This document shows, piece after piece, positions 8,111 through 16,879 of a stretch of 64,000 nt of DNA. Below the pieces are notes generated by a model. That model had not been told where the DNA came from, searched no databases, and worked only from the letters and a program-made list of their open reading frames with translations. The DNA comes from Pectinatus haikarae (GTDB lineage Bacteria > Bacillota > Negativicutes > Selenomonadales > Selenomonadaceae): the NCBI RefSeq assembly GCF_030813505.1, contig NZ_JAUSUE010000006.1; one strand, given 5' to 3'. The stretch's first letter is position 1. Every line of letters begins with the position of its first letter. A program made the position numbers and the translations under genes.

Positions 8111-9646
8111 TCACCAATGAACAAGATTGAATTTTATATGCCATGAATTTCTTTTTTCCCGGTATCTGAGTTCCATATCAAGGCAATGAAAGTCATGATA
8201 CCAGTAATAATCCCTATCCATCACCTTCATACCGTCTCCGGCATCAAATTCGTTGGCAATGACAATTCTGTCCTTGTCAGTAAGCTCGTAGCTGAATCCG
8301 GCAGTGACTTTTTTTGAATAATCATCATAACCATAATCAAATAACGAGTTTTGTGTTGTTGACTGCGAATAATGATAAGCAGTATATGCTACAAGTTTGG
8401 GGCTTATATCAGCCATCACTGTAGCATTATAGTAGAAATTATTTGAGTTGCTTGAGTCATAGGATTCATAGATCCAGGAATAGCCTATGTTTGGATAAAG
8501 ACGTATTTTGGGAGATCCAAGATTGATGGGGGCATGCGAAAGGCTGACAGAATGACTTCTGTGCCAGCTTGATTTTATATCATCGTCCCATTTGCCGTAT
8601 TCCGTGGAAAAGCCAAAGCTAAGCGGTGTGTTGGCAATATGAGTATTATAATCAAAAATCATAGTTGGTTCTTTTTTTATCCATACATTGTTGCTGTCTT
8701 CGTAATAACCGTCTTCAAGACGTACAGAAGCTTTGCCGTCTGCCCATTGCAGTCCATAGACATTGCGAAGATCATGCTTGGTATAATAATTGAAATCAAT
8801 ATAGGCTTTGATTTTTTCATTAAGATTTTGGTCATAATAATAATTTATATGCAGGCCATCATCACTGTCATAATTTACATGCACGGGGATGGTACTGTTT
8901 TTGTCTGAAGCATTTTTCCCTATTGCTGTTATATAACGGTCTTTTTTATAGATTACCTGCCCTTTGATCCAAAATTTTGCATTATAGGCTATCATATGAT
9001 CGTCCGGCCATATTTCAATCTTATCGGCAGACATATAGTAGTCCGGTTTTTTTGCCGGACAACGTGTGATGGAACCATCATATATGATCATCTCTTCGGG
9101 ATAAAATTCCATTTTTTTCCCGGATACTTGTTCAGTATCTATGGATCCCTTTACATTTTCCATTTTGCCGAGTTTTGTATTGTAATTGTATGTGGTATTA
9201 TAGCCATCCATGACAATATTCGGTTCACCGGCTGCAAGATCTCCGGATTGGGCCATGTGAGCCTTATCGGGAATAGCTGTATCACCGCTTTTGGCATTAC
9301 CTGACATGGAGTCAGTGGTAATCCGCGAATAATCGTGGGTTATGCGGACATTCCCTTTAGCAAATACATCGCCTGTGCCGCTGTCATAAGAAATATCATT
9401 GCCTTCAAATATTATAGGTGCTGGTTTTGAAGGATCGAGTGGACGTATAAATTTTTCATTGTCAATGTCAGCACGCAGTTCTTTAAGTTCTTTGTTTTCT
9501 CTATGCTGGCGGGCATAATCTTTCTGTTCTTGAATATAATTCAGCAGATCGATATCTGTATCATCTGCATAGGCATGAGTCTGTGCTGCATTGAAAACGG
9601 CAGCAAAGGCAGTTAATGCCGATAATAAATAAATTTTTTTGTGCAT
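8111..9646 (-). CDS. lptD: LPS-assembly outer-membrane protein LptD-like (short form)
   Basis: I start at the Met beginning MHKKIYLLSALTAFAAVF. It is followed by a signal peptide ending near THAYADD and preceded by AGGAG. An upstream in-frame ATG would add 17 residues that spoil the signal. After an E/K-rich stretch come IIFEGNDISYDSGTGDVFAKGNVRI and similar repeats of the OstA/LptA-type jellyroll (about residues 75-210). Then follow alternating aromatic beta strands of a barrel, ending in a C-terminal aromatic (LVHW) as in outer-membrane proteins. About 511 residues is short beside proteobacterial LptD (750-800), so the barrel may be smaller. It would pass LPS to the outer leaflet, and it heads the LPS core operon. 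Confidence 0.8.
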   Translation of the reverse strand: MHKKIYLLSALTAFAAVFNAAQTHAYADDTDIDLLNYIQEQKDYARQHRENKELKELRADIDNEKFIRPLDPSKPAPIIFEGNDISYDSGTGDVFAKGNVRITHDYSRITTDSMSGNAKSGDTAIPDKAHMAQSGDLAAGEPNIVMDGYNTTYNYNTKLGKMENVKGSIDTEQVSGKKMEFYPEEMIIYDGSITRCPAKKPDYYMSADKIEIWPDDHMIAYNAKFWIKGQVIYKKDRYITAIGKNASDKNSTIPVHVNYDSDDGLHINYYYDQNLNEKIKAYIDFNYYTKHDLRNVYGLQWADGKASVRLEDGYYEDSNNVWIKKEPTMIFDYNTHIANTPLSFGFSTEYGKWDDDIKSSWHRSHSVSLSHAPINLGSPKIRLYPNIGYSWIYESYDSSNSNNFYYNATVMADISPKLVAYTAYHYSQSTTQNSLFDYGYDDYSKKVTAGFSYELTDKDRIVIANEFDAGDGMKVMDRDYYWYHDFHCLDMELRYREKRNSWHIKFNLVHW

Positions 9647-9703
9647 ATAATTAAATTCTCCTAAAAATAATATCAACTGTTGTATATTCGTGAACAAAAA
9701 TAA

Positions 9704-9753
9704 AACTCCTGCTTAATATGGTCAGTCATACCAGATAATATTAAGCAGGAGTT
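9704..9753 (-). terminator. Rho-independent terminator of the glycogen operon
   Basis: A perfect 16-base inverted repeat (9704-9719 and 9738-9753) flanks an 18-base loop. On the minus strand the stem is followed by a T-rich run. It stands just after the GH13-GH77 stop and before lptD, so it separates the glycogen operon from the LPS operon. Confidence 0.8.
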
Positions 9754-9776
9754 CTATTTTGAAAATGAAATATATG

Positions 9777-12700
9777 TTACTGTCTTTTATATTTGCTGCT
9801 GAGTTCTGCCAGATACAAAGCTGTTTTTGGGTCCATGCGGTCGCTCGACAGCCGCCAAGTCCAATTTTTGCCAACTGTGCCGGGCAAATTCATTCGAGCT
9901 GATGAATCAAGCAAGAGTACATCCTGAAGAGGTAATATAACTATGCGGGCTTCACTGGCATAAGCGTATTCTATCAATTTTTGACAAAGCTGATCCGACG
10001 ATGCGGCATACAGTTTCAACTGTGCTGATAAAATAGCTCGTGCTTCCGGTGTAAGATTTTTTTTCAGCCATCCTATGGTAGTATCATTATCGTGAGTGCC
10101 TGTGTATAAAATATTATTTTCTGCACAGGAAAAGCTTATATTTTTTTCTGTGCTTAAATGCAATTCAAACTGCAATACTTTCATCCCCGGAAAACCGCAG
10201 TCATTTTTTAACTTATCTGCATCTTCCGTTATAATACCAAGATCCTCTGCAATAATAGAAATTTTTCCCAGCTGTTTTTCCAGAGACTTAAAAAAAGACA
10301 AACCGGGACCTTTTTCCCAACAGCCCGTACGGGCTGTTGAGGCCTTGCTGTTTACAGACCAATAGGAAGCAAAACCGCGAAAATGATCAAGCCGAATTAC
10401 ATTCGTCATGAGAGAAAGAGTACGAAATCTTTCTACCCACCAGCAATAATCGTCCTCGGCCATTTTATCCCAGCGATAGTGTGGATTTCCCCAAAGCTGA
10501 CCATCCTCAGTAAAATAGTCAGGCGGCACACCGGCAACCGTTAAGGGATTACCGGTTTCATCAAGATTGAACATAGCTTGATGTGCCCACACATCAGCAC
10601 TGTCATGCGAAGGGAAAATAGGCATGTCACCGATGATTTTTATATTGTGTTTAGCCGCATAATTCTTTAATTCCCGCCATTGGCTGAAAAAAATATATTG
10701 AACGAATTTTATGTAGGCTATTTCTGTCTGATGTTTAGAAGAAGCCTCAGACAAGGCTTCCTGAGAATGATTTCTCAATGGAGCCGGCCATTTTATCCAT
10801 GAGGCGTTATAATGTTTTTTCAGCGCACTGTAAATGGCATAATCTTCCAGCCAATATTTTTGTTCACGGCAAAATGAATAGAATTCCTCACAGGGAGAAA
10901 ATAATGAAAAGGCTTTTCTGAGCAATGTATCCTTACTTGATTCTACAGAAGAAAAATCAACACTGTCAGAATCATCAATATGATAGATATCTTCTGGCAT
11001 AAGTAATCCGTCACGGAGCAGACTGTCGGGAGAAATAAGCAATTTATTGCCGGCAAAAACAGAAGGTGACTGATAGGGAGAGGCACCGTAACCTACAGGA
11101 TTTAATGGTAATATCTGCCAATATTTTTGGTTGCTGTTTTTCAACCAATCGATAAAAGAGAATGCGCTGCTGCCTATATCGCCGATCCCGTAAGGTGAAT
11201 ATAAGCAGCTGGGATGTAGAAGAAGACCGCAGCTGCGTTCATATTGGAGCGGTTTCGTTACCTGCCTTAGGACCATACCGGATAATTTTTCTATATCCAG
11301 TGTCAGGATATCGTCCTTCAGCAATATTTCTTCAGCTTCAGATAATACATCTTTTACCGCGGTATGGCAAAAACCATGCAGATCAAGTGTGAGATGAGCG
11401 GTGTTCTTATAGCTGCGGTTGATTATTATAATAAAGCAGTCATTTTTGGCAGATTGTCCAAAAACATCACTGCCTGTACGGATACAACGTAAATAGACTA
11501 TTACATCGTCTTGAGCATAAAGAAACAAAAGTTCGCCTGTTCTAAGGGCAATATGCTTATTCCTCAGCGCAATCAAGGTTTTGAACCATGCCTGTAATTC
11601 ATTATTGCCCTCACTCCAGTTATAGGTACCGCGATTATATGGATCACGCAGTCCCTCCATCCCTATTTCGTCACCATAATATATAGACGGTACACCTGGA
11701 TAAGTCATCTGCCATAAGGCGGCAAGCTTGCTTCTGAGCATTCCCAACCTGTAGTGAGCAGGATCAAGCTGGTAATTTCTTTGAGCTGCGGCAGATATAG
11801 TCTCATAATTGGAGGCTTCACCTAATAAACTGATGACGCGTTCAACATCATGGCTTCCTACTAAATTCATCATTGCATAGTAATTATGATAGGGGTAATT
11901 CTCTTTTTGACTGGACAGATAACAACAAGTCTTTTGGGCAGATATTCTGCAAAGCAGAAAATCCAGCACTGTCTTGCGAAATGGGTAATTCATGGCTGAA
12001 TCCATTTCTCCGCCGCAAAGATATTCCCGCGAAATGCCATAACTGACTTTATTTGAGGCATCTTCCCAGACTTCACCGATAAGAATGGCATCCGACTTGA
12101 TGCTTTTCATTGTTTTATAAAAGTGCCGTGAAAATTTTTGTGGTAATTCGTCAATGACATCAAGGCGCCACCCGTTTATACCATTTTTCAGCCAATGCCG
12201 CAGCACGCTGTTTTCACCGTCTATGATGAAATTCATATACGACGGTGAAATTTCGTCAACATTAGGCAGTGTATCAAATCCCCACCAACTGTCATATTCA
12301 TGAGGATAGCTGCGGAACGTATACCAATCGTAATAAGGCGAGTTTTTGGATTGATAAGCGCCTATGGAAGAATACGTATTTTCTCTGTTGAAATATATAC
12401 TGTCACTGCCAGTATGGCTGAAAACACCGTCAAGAATAATTCGTATGCCCATTTTCTGCGCTGAAGTACACAAGTCAATAAATTCTTCGTTAGAACCTAG
12501 AATTGGATCTATTTTGTGATAATCACCCGTATCATAATGGTGATTGCTGGCAGATTCAAAAACGGGATTAAGATAGATCACCGAAATACCTAATTCCTGT
12601 AAATAAGGCAGTTTGGCTTTGATACCGGCCAAGTTGCCGCCAAAAAAATCATAGGAAATGATATCTTTTGTGTCAACGTCTTTATAATAATAGGGCTTAT

Positions 12701-13202
12701 CATGCCAATCAGCATGATAGACAGCGTTTTTTTTAGAAACAATGGCATTTCCGCAGCGGTAAAAACGATCAGGAAATATCTGGTACATTACAGCATTTTT
12801 GAACCATGCCGGAGTAGCGGCATCAGCCTGATAAACGGTTACCTGAAAAGAGGACGGAGAGCGTTGATAAATACATCCTTTTCCGCCGGTATTTTCGGTG
12901 CTGTTCCCATAAAACAGTGTCTCATCGGCAGTATCAATGATAAAATAATACCATAAAAGACACCCTTTATCTGGCAATGTCAGCTGAACCGTGTAATGCT
13001 TGGAATTTTGAAGAGAGTTGTGCAATGATATTATTTTTTCGCCGGATACTTCCTGCCATAAACGCAGAGATATTTTCAAAATCTTTGTTTCGGAGATAAC
13101 ATCGATTGACAGAAAAAGATCTGTACTTGTACGGCATGCTCCAAAGGGATAACGATAATAAGCATTATAGGAATCATGCAGCAGTAAAATTTCCTCAGGC
13201 AA
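9777..13202 (-). CDS. malQ: Fusion of GH13 amylase-type hydrolase and 4-alpha-glucanotransferase (GH77)
   Basis: This 1141-residue protein joins two enzymes. The N-terminal half (to about residue 640) is a GH13 alpha-amylase/neopullulanase-like unit with a beta-sandwich lead, AVMYQIFPDRFYR, DGVFSHTG, the nucleophile region GWRLDVIDE, the acid/base LIGEVWEDA and SHDVERV. The C-terminal half (from about residue 645) is an amylomaltase with LNPVGYGASPYQSPS, DMPIFPSHDSADVWAH, the nucleophile RLDHFRGF, acid/base AEDLG and THDNDT. It starts with TTG after GAGGGTGAT. All catalytic residues are present in both halves, so it should hydrolyse and rearrange alpha-1,4-glucans. As last gene of the glg operon it probably remodels maltodextrins released by GlgP. 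No signal peptide is seen, so it is cytoplasmic. Confidence 0.92.
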   Translation of the reverse strand: MPEEILLLHDSYNAYYRYPFGACRTSTDLFLSIDVISETKILKISLRLWQEVSGEKIISLHNSLQNSKHYTVQLTLPDKGCLLWYYFIIDTADETLFYGNSTENTGGKGCIYQRSPSSFQVTVYQADAATPAWFKNAVMYQIFPDRFYRCGNAIVSKKNAVYHADWHDKPYYYKDVDTKDIISYDFFGGNLAGIKAKLPYLQELGISVIYLNPVFESASNHHYDTGDYHKIDPILGSNEEFIDLCTSAQKMGIRIILDGVFSHTGSDSIYFNRENTYSSIGAYQSKNSPYYDWYTFRSYPHEYDSWWGFDTLPNVDEISPSYMNFIIDGENSVLRHWLKNGINGWRLDVIDELPQKFSRHFYKTMKSIKSDAILIGEVWEDASNKVSYGISREYLCGGEMDSAMNYPFRKTVLDFLLCRISAQKTCCYLSSQKENYPYHNYYAMMNLVGSHDVERVISLLGEASNYETISAAAQRNYQLDPAHYRLGMLRSKLAALWQMTYPGVPSIYYGDEIGMEGLRDPYNRGTYNWSEGNNELQAWFKTLIALRNKHIALRTGELLFLYAQDDVIVYLRCIRTGSDVFGQSAKNDCFIIIINRSYKNTAHLTLDLHGFCHTAVKDVLSEAEEILLKDDILTLDIEKLSGMVLRQVTKPLQYERSCGLLLHPSCLYSPYGIGDIGSSAFSFIDWLKNSNQKYWQILPLNPVGYGASPYQSPSVFAGNKLLISPDSLLRDGLLMPEDIYHIDDSDSVDFSSVESSKDTLLRKAFSLFSPCEEFYSFCREQKYWLEDYAIYSALKKHYNASWIKWPAPLRNHSQEALSEASSKHQTEIAYIKFVQYIFFSQWRELKNYAAKHNIKIIGDMPIFPSHDSADVWAHQAMFNLDETGNPLTVAGVPPDYFTEDGQLWGNPHYRWDKMAEDDYCWWVERFRTLSLMTNVIRLDHFRGFASYWSVNSKASTARTGCWEKGPGLSFFKSLEKQLGKISIIAEDLGIITEDADKLKNDCGFPGMKVLQFELHLSTEKNISFSCAENNILYTGTHDNDTTIGWLKKNLTPEARAILSAQLKLYAASSDQLCQKLIEYAYASEARIVILPLQDVLLLDSSARMNLPGTVGKNWTWRLSSDRMDPKTALYLAELSSKYKRQ

Positions 13203-13218
13203 GAAATCACCCTCTCAA

Positions 13219-14664
13219 CTATTTATTTTTGAGCAGATTCGTATATACGTCTTTATATTGTTTGGCAGAATTAGTCCAGCTGTAATCCGATGACATGGCA
13301 TTTTTTATAATGCGCCGGCGTAATATGATATCATCGTATTTTTCTAAGGAGCGTTTAATGGCAAAAAGCAGCTCATGAGCATTATAATTATCGAATACAA
13401 AGCCATTACCGTTGTTCGTATAACTGTCATAGGGGATAATAGTATCCTTCAATCCTCCAGTGGAGTGAACGATCGGAATGCTGCCATAATGCAGTGCTAT
13501 CATTTGTGAAATACCGCATGGTTCATATCTGGAGGGCATTAGAAAATGAGAAGATGCGGCATAAATTTGATGAGCCAGTTCATCGCTGAATACAGTATTG
13601 ACGGAAACTTTTGTCGGAAAACGCCATTGGAGGCCGTGAAACCATTCCTGATATTTGTAATCGCCTGTTCCAAGCAGAATAAATTGAATATTCTCATACT
13701 GCAGAAGTTCATCGAGAATTCTTGTGAGCAAATCTATTCCCTTTGCTTCAACAAGCCGAGATATAAAAGAGAGGACCGGAACATTTCTGTCGATAGGTAA
13801 GCCCAGTTTTTCCTGCAGATTTACTTTGTTTTCTGTTTTTTTCTCCAAAGCGTTGACAGCAGTATAAGGAACAAAAATATGAGGATCTGTTGCGGGATTA
13901 TACTCGCTTTGATCTATACCGTTGACGATGCCGCAGAGACAATTGCTGCGGCGGCGCAGTACGCCATCCATTTGTTCTCCAAAATAAGAATTTTGGATTT
14001 CTTCTGCATAAGAACGGCTGACCGTGGTCAGAGTATCGGAATACAAGAGTCCGCCCTTCATGAAATTGATATTATCATAGAACTCCAGATCACCGTTATC
14101 AAAATATTTTTCACTTAGCCCTAATACATCTGTCAGAAATGTTTTGGGAAATACACCTTGATATTTTAAATTGTGTACAGTATAAACTGTTTTTATATTA
14201 CTATATCTGCTATCGTGTGTGTATCCCAATTTTAAAAATACATTGATAAGACTGGTTTGCCAATCGTTTGAATGAATGATGTCAGGCCAAAAGTCTATTT
14301 CGGGCAGCATTTTTAGAACAGCACGGCAGAAAAAGACAAAACGTTCCGCGTCATCATCATAGCCGTATATATTTTCTCTTTTAAAATAGTATTCGTTGTC
14401 TACAAAATAAAAGGTAACTCCGTTAAGCTTTAATTTTTCAATACCAAAATATTGTTCTCGCCAAGAAACATTGACTGTCCCCGCGTATATATTTTTCATC
14501 TTTGACTGATATTGCTTCGCTATCGCGCTATATTTAGGCAGCACTACCCTAACATCAATGCTCTGCTTATTAAGCGCCTGAGGAAGCGATCCGGCTACGT
14601 CACCTAATCCGCCGGTTTTTATGAAAGGGGCTGCTTCTGCAGCAGCATAAAGAATTTTCAACAT
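13219..14664 (-). CDS. glgA: Glycogen synthase (GT5)
   Basis: The 481-residue protein begins MLKILYAAAEAAPFIKTGGLGDVAGS, with the ADP-glucose-binding KTGGL at residues 16-20. It continues with VHNLKYQGVFP, GIVNGID, and the C-terminal donor site MPSRYEPCGISQMIALHYGSIPIVHSTGGLKDT. Length and motifs match bacterial GlgA, which extends alpha-1,4-glucan chains from ADP-glucose made by GlgC/GlgD two genes upstream. GGAGG lies 9 bases before the ATG. It sits between glgB and the GH13-GH77 gene in the same direction, with short gaps on both sides. Confidence 0.96.
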   Translation of the reverse strand: MLKILYAAAEAAPFIKTGGLGDVAGSLPQALNKQSIDVRVVLPKYSAIAKQYQSKMKNIYAGTVNVSWREQYFGIEKLKLNGVTFYFVDNEYYFKRENIYGYDDDAERFVFFCRAVLKMLPEIDFWPDIIHSNDWQTSLINVFLKLGYTHDSRYSNIKTVYTVHNLKYQGVFPKTFLTDVLGLSEKYFDNGDLEFYDNINFMKGGLLYSDTLTTVSRSYAEEIQNSYFGEQMDGVLRRRSNCLCGIVNGIDQSEYNPATDPHIFVPYTAVNALEKKTENKVNLQEKLGLPIDRNVPVLSFISRLVEAKGIDLLTRILDELLQYENIQFILLGTGDYKYQEWFHGLQWRFPTKVSVNTVFSDELAHQIYAASSHFLMPSRYEPCGISQMIALHYGSIPIVHSTGGLKDTIIPYDSYTNNGNGFVFDNYNAHELLFAIKRSLEKYDDIILRRRIIKNAMSSDYSWTNSAKQYKDVYTNLLKNK

Positions 14665-14739
14665 GAGAACAATCCTCCATTCTATAATTATTGAATATAT
14701 ATTGATAATTTGCCAAAAGAGAGCAATCAGATAAAAAAA

Positions 14740-16779
14740 TCAGTGAGATGTTTTTTGCAGTTTAGCTTTTATGCGGGCTATTTTTCTTTTATTGCATCCA
14801 TGTGAATTTTTTGCAGGCGAAATCAGTGGATGTTTTTGGAAAAGTGTACTGTTACTCTTTTCCGATAAAAATAATTTGTAGGATTCATCACTAAGATGTA
14901 AATATACGCAGGCGAGCGGCGGTATGGTGAGCGAAATCGAAAAAGGGTGGCTATTCCACGGAATTGCTTCTGCCTGTATTATGTCTGTGTTGGTAATGCC
15001 TGAACCGCCGAAGACAGTGTCATCACTGTTGAATATCTCTGTGTAGCCGCCTTTTATGGGAATGCCGATTCGATAGCTATAATAGATCTGCGGAGTAAAA
15101 TTGAAAACAGCAATTAAGAAGTCAGTGCAATTTGTCGTTTTGCGCATAAAAGCGACAATGCTGTTTTGCTTGTCATCGCAGCTAAGCCATGTAAAACCAT
15201 TCCAATCAAAATCTATCTGCCACAGAGGAGGTGAATCAATATAAAGTTTGTTCAGAGTCTTCGAATAGTGCAAAAGCTTATTATGCATCGGGTATTTTTC
15301 AGTTAGATGCCAGTCAAGGCTGTCATCGTAATTCCATTCAATGAATTGACCGAATTCTCCGCCCATAAACAATAATTTTTTTCCTGGATGGGCGATCCAG
15401 TAGGCAAAAAATACTCTTAACCCGGCAAATTTTTGCCAATAATCTCCTGGCATTTTTTCGATGAGGGAACATTTGCCGTGTACTACTTCATCATGAGACA
15501 GTGGCAGAACAAAATTTTCAGAAAAGGCATACATCAAAGAGAAGGTGATCTTGTCGTGATGCCATTTGCGATATATGGGGTCAAGACTTATATAACTGAG
15601 GATATCATTCATCCAGCCCATGTTCCATTTATAATTGAATCCCATACCTCCGCTGTGCACAGGGCTGCTCATTTGGGGCCAATCAGTGGATTCTTCCGCT
15701 ATCATCAAGGCATCGGGATAATATTTAAAGACAGCTTGATTAAGCTTTTTTATAAATTCTATAGCTTCCAGATTTCCGTTTTCGCCATATTTATTGGGCT
15801 GCCAGCAGTCATCATGCCGCTCATAGTCAAGATACAGCATATTGGCAACAGCATCTATTCTCAGACCATCGATATGATATTCCGTCAGCCAGAATATAGC
15901 ATTAGAAATAAGGAAACTGTGTACTTCAGTACGCCCATAGTCAAAATTAGTAGTGCCCCATTGTTTGTTCTCACTGCGCAGTTTATTATCAGATTCGTAA
16001 AGATTTTTCCCGTCAAAATTTTTCAAACCGTGTTCGTCATTGCAGAAATGTCCCGGAGCCCAATCCATGATCACGCCGATACCATTCTGATGGGCCGTAT
16101 CTATTAAAAAGCGAAAATCATCAGGAGTTCCATAACGGCTGGTAGGTGCATAATAACCTGTTGCCTGATATCCCCAAGAACCATCAAAAGGGTGTTCATA
16201 TAAAGGTAAAAATTCTATGTGTGTATAATGCATATCCCGTACATAATTTATCAGCTCCACAGCCGCATCCCTATAAGACAGATAATGATTGGCAGGAGCA
16301 CGGCGCCATGATCCAAGATGCACTTCATAGATAAGCATTGGTTTTTCATATGATGAGTGCGCTGCCTTTTTTTCCTGCCATAAAATGTCATGCCATTCAT
16401 ATCTGCACATGTTATATAAGCAGGAAGCTGTGTTAGGTTTTTTTTCTGCATAGAATGCATAGGGGTCTGCCTTGTAGATAAGTCTGCCATCGGCAGTTTT
16501 TATAGCATATTTATATAGTGAATTTTCAGTCAGATGAGGAATGAATATATGCCAGATTTCTCCGTCAGATAATTTTTTCATGATATGTGAATTTTTATCC
16601 CAGCCGTTAAAATTACCTACAACACTAACTGACTCAGCATCAGGCGCCCATACGGTAAAGCGCACACCGGATATATTGCCGCTGTTTGTGAAATGGGCCC
16701 CGAAAAGTCCGTAGGAGTGATAATTGGTACCTTGATGATATAAATAAATATCATAAGGCTTTAAATCTGATATTATCAT
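14740..16779 (-). CDS. glgB: 1,4-alpha-glucan branching enzyme
   Basis: The 679-residue protein has an N-terminal CBM48 (GVRFTVWAPDAESVSVVGNFNGWD, about residues 38-61) and a GH13 barrel. The barrel shows DWAPGHF, the nucleophile region GLRIDAVANMLY with Asp at about 309, the acid/base IAEESTDWP at about 361-367 and PLSHDEVVHGK at about 426-436. A C-terminal all-beta domain follows. These are GlgB signatures. It cuts alpha-1,4 chains and reattaches them as alpha-1,6 branches. The tail ends in a basic stretch (HGCNKRKIARIKAKLQKT) that is longer than usual for the family. GAGGA precedes the ATG. It lies between glgP and glgA. Confidence 0.96.
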   Translation of the reverse strand: MIISDLKPYDIYLYHQGTNYHSYGLFGAHFTNSGNISGVRFTVWAPDAESVSVVGNFNGWDKNSHIMKKLSDGEIWHIFIPHLTENSLYKYAIKTADGRLIYKADPYAFYAEKKPNTASCLYNMCRYEWHDILWQEKKAAHSSYEKPMLIYEVHLGSWRRAPANHYLSYRDAAVELINYVRDMHYTHIEFLPLYEHPFDGSWGYQATGYYAPTSRYGTPDDFRFLIDTAHQNGIGVIMDWAPGHFCNDEHGLKNFDGKNLYESDNKLRSENKQWGTTNFDYGRTEVHSFLISNAIFWLTEYHIDGLRIDAVANMLYLDYERHDDCWQPNKYGENGNLEAIEFIKKLNQAVFKYYPDALMIAEESTDWPQMSSPVHSGGMGFNYKWNMGWMNDILSYISLDPIYRKWHHDKITFSLMYAFSENFVLPLSHDEVVHGKCSLIEKMPGDYWQKFAGLRVFFAYWIAHPGKKLLFMGGEFGQFIEWNYDDSLDWHLTEKYPMHNKLLHYSKTLNKLYIDSPPLWQIDFDWNGFTWLSCDDKQNSIVAFMRKTTNCTDFLIAVFNFTPQIYYSYRIGIPIKGGYTEIFNSDDTVFGGSGITNTDIIQAEAIPWNSHPFSISLTIPPLACVYLHLSDESYKLFLSEKSNSTLFQKHPLISPAKNSHGCNKRKIARIKAKLQKTSH

Positions 16780-16879
16780 AATATATCCTCACTTTCTGTA
16801 ACTTTTAATATATGCTTAATAGTTATAAAACAGGTTTTTTTGATAAAAAATAAAATTTGACTGGATGCAGACCAATTTA

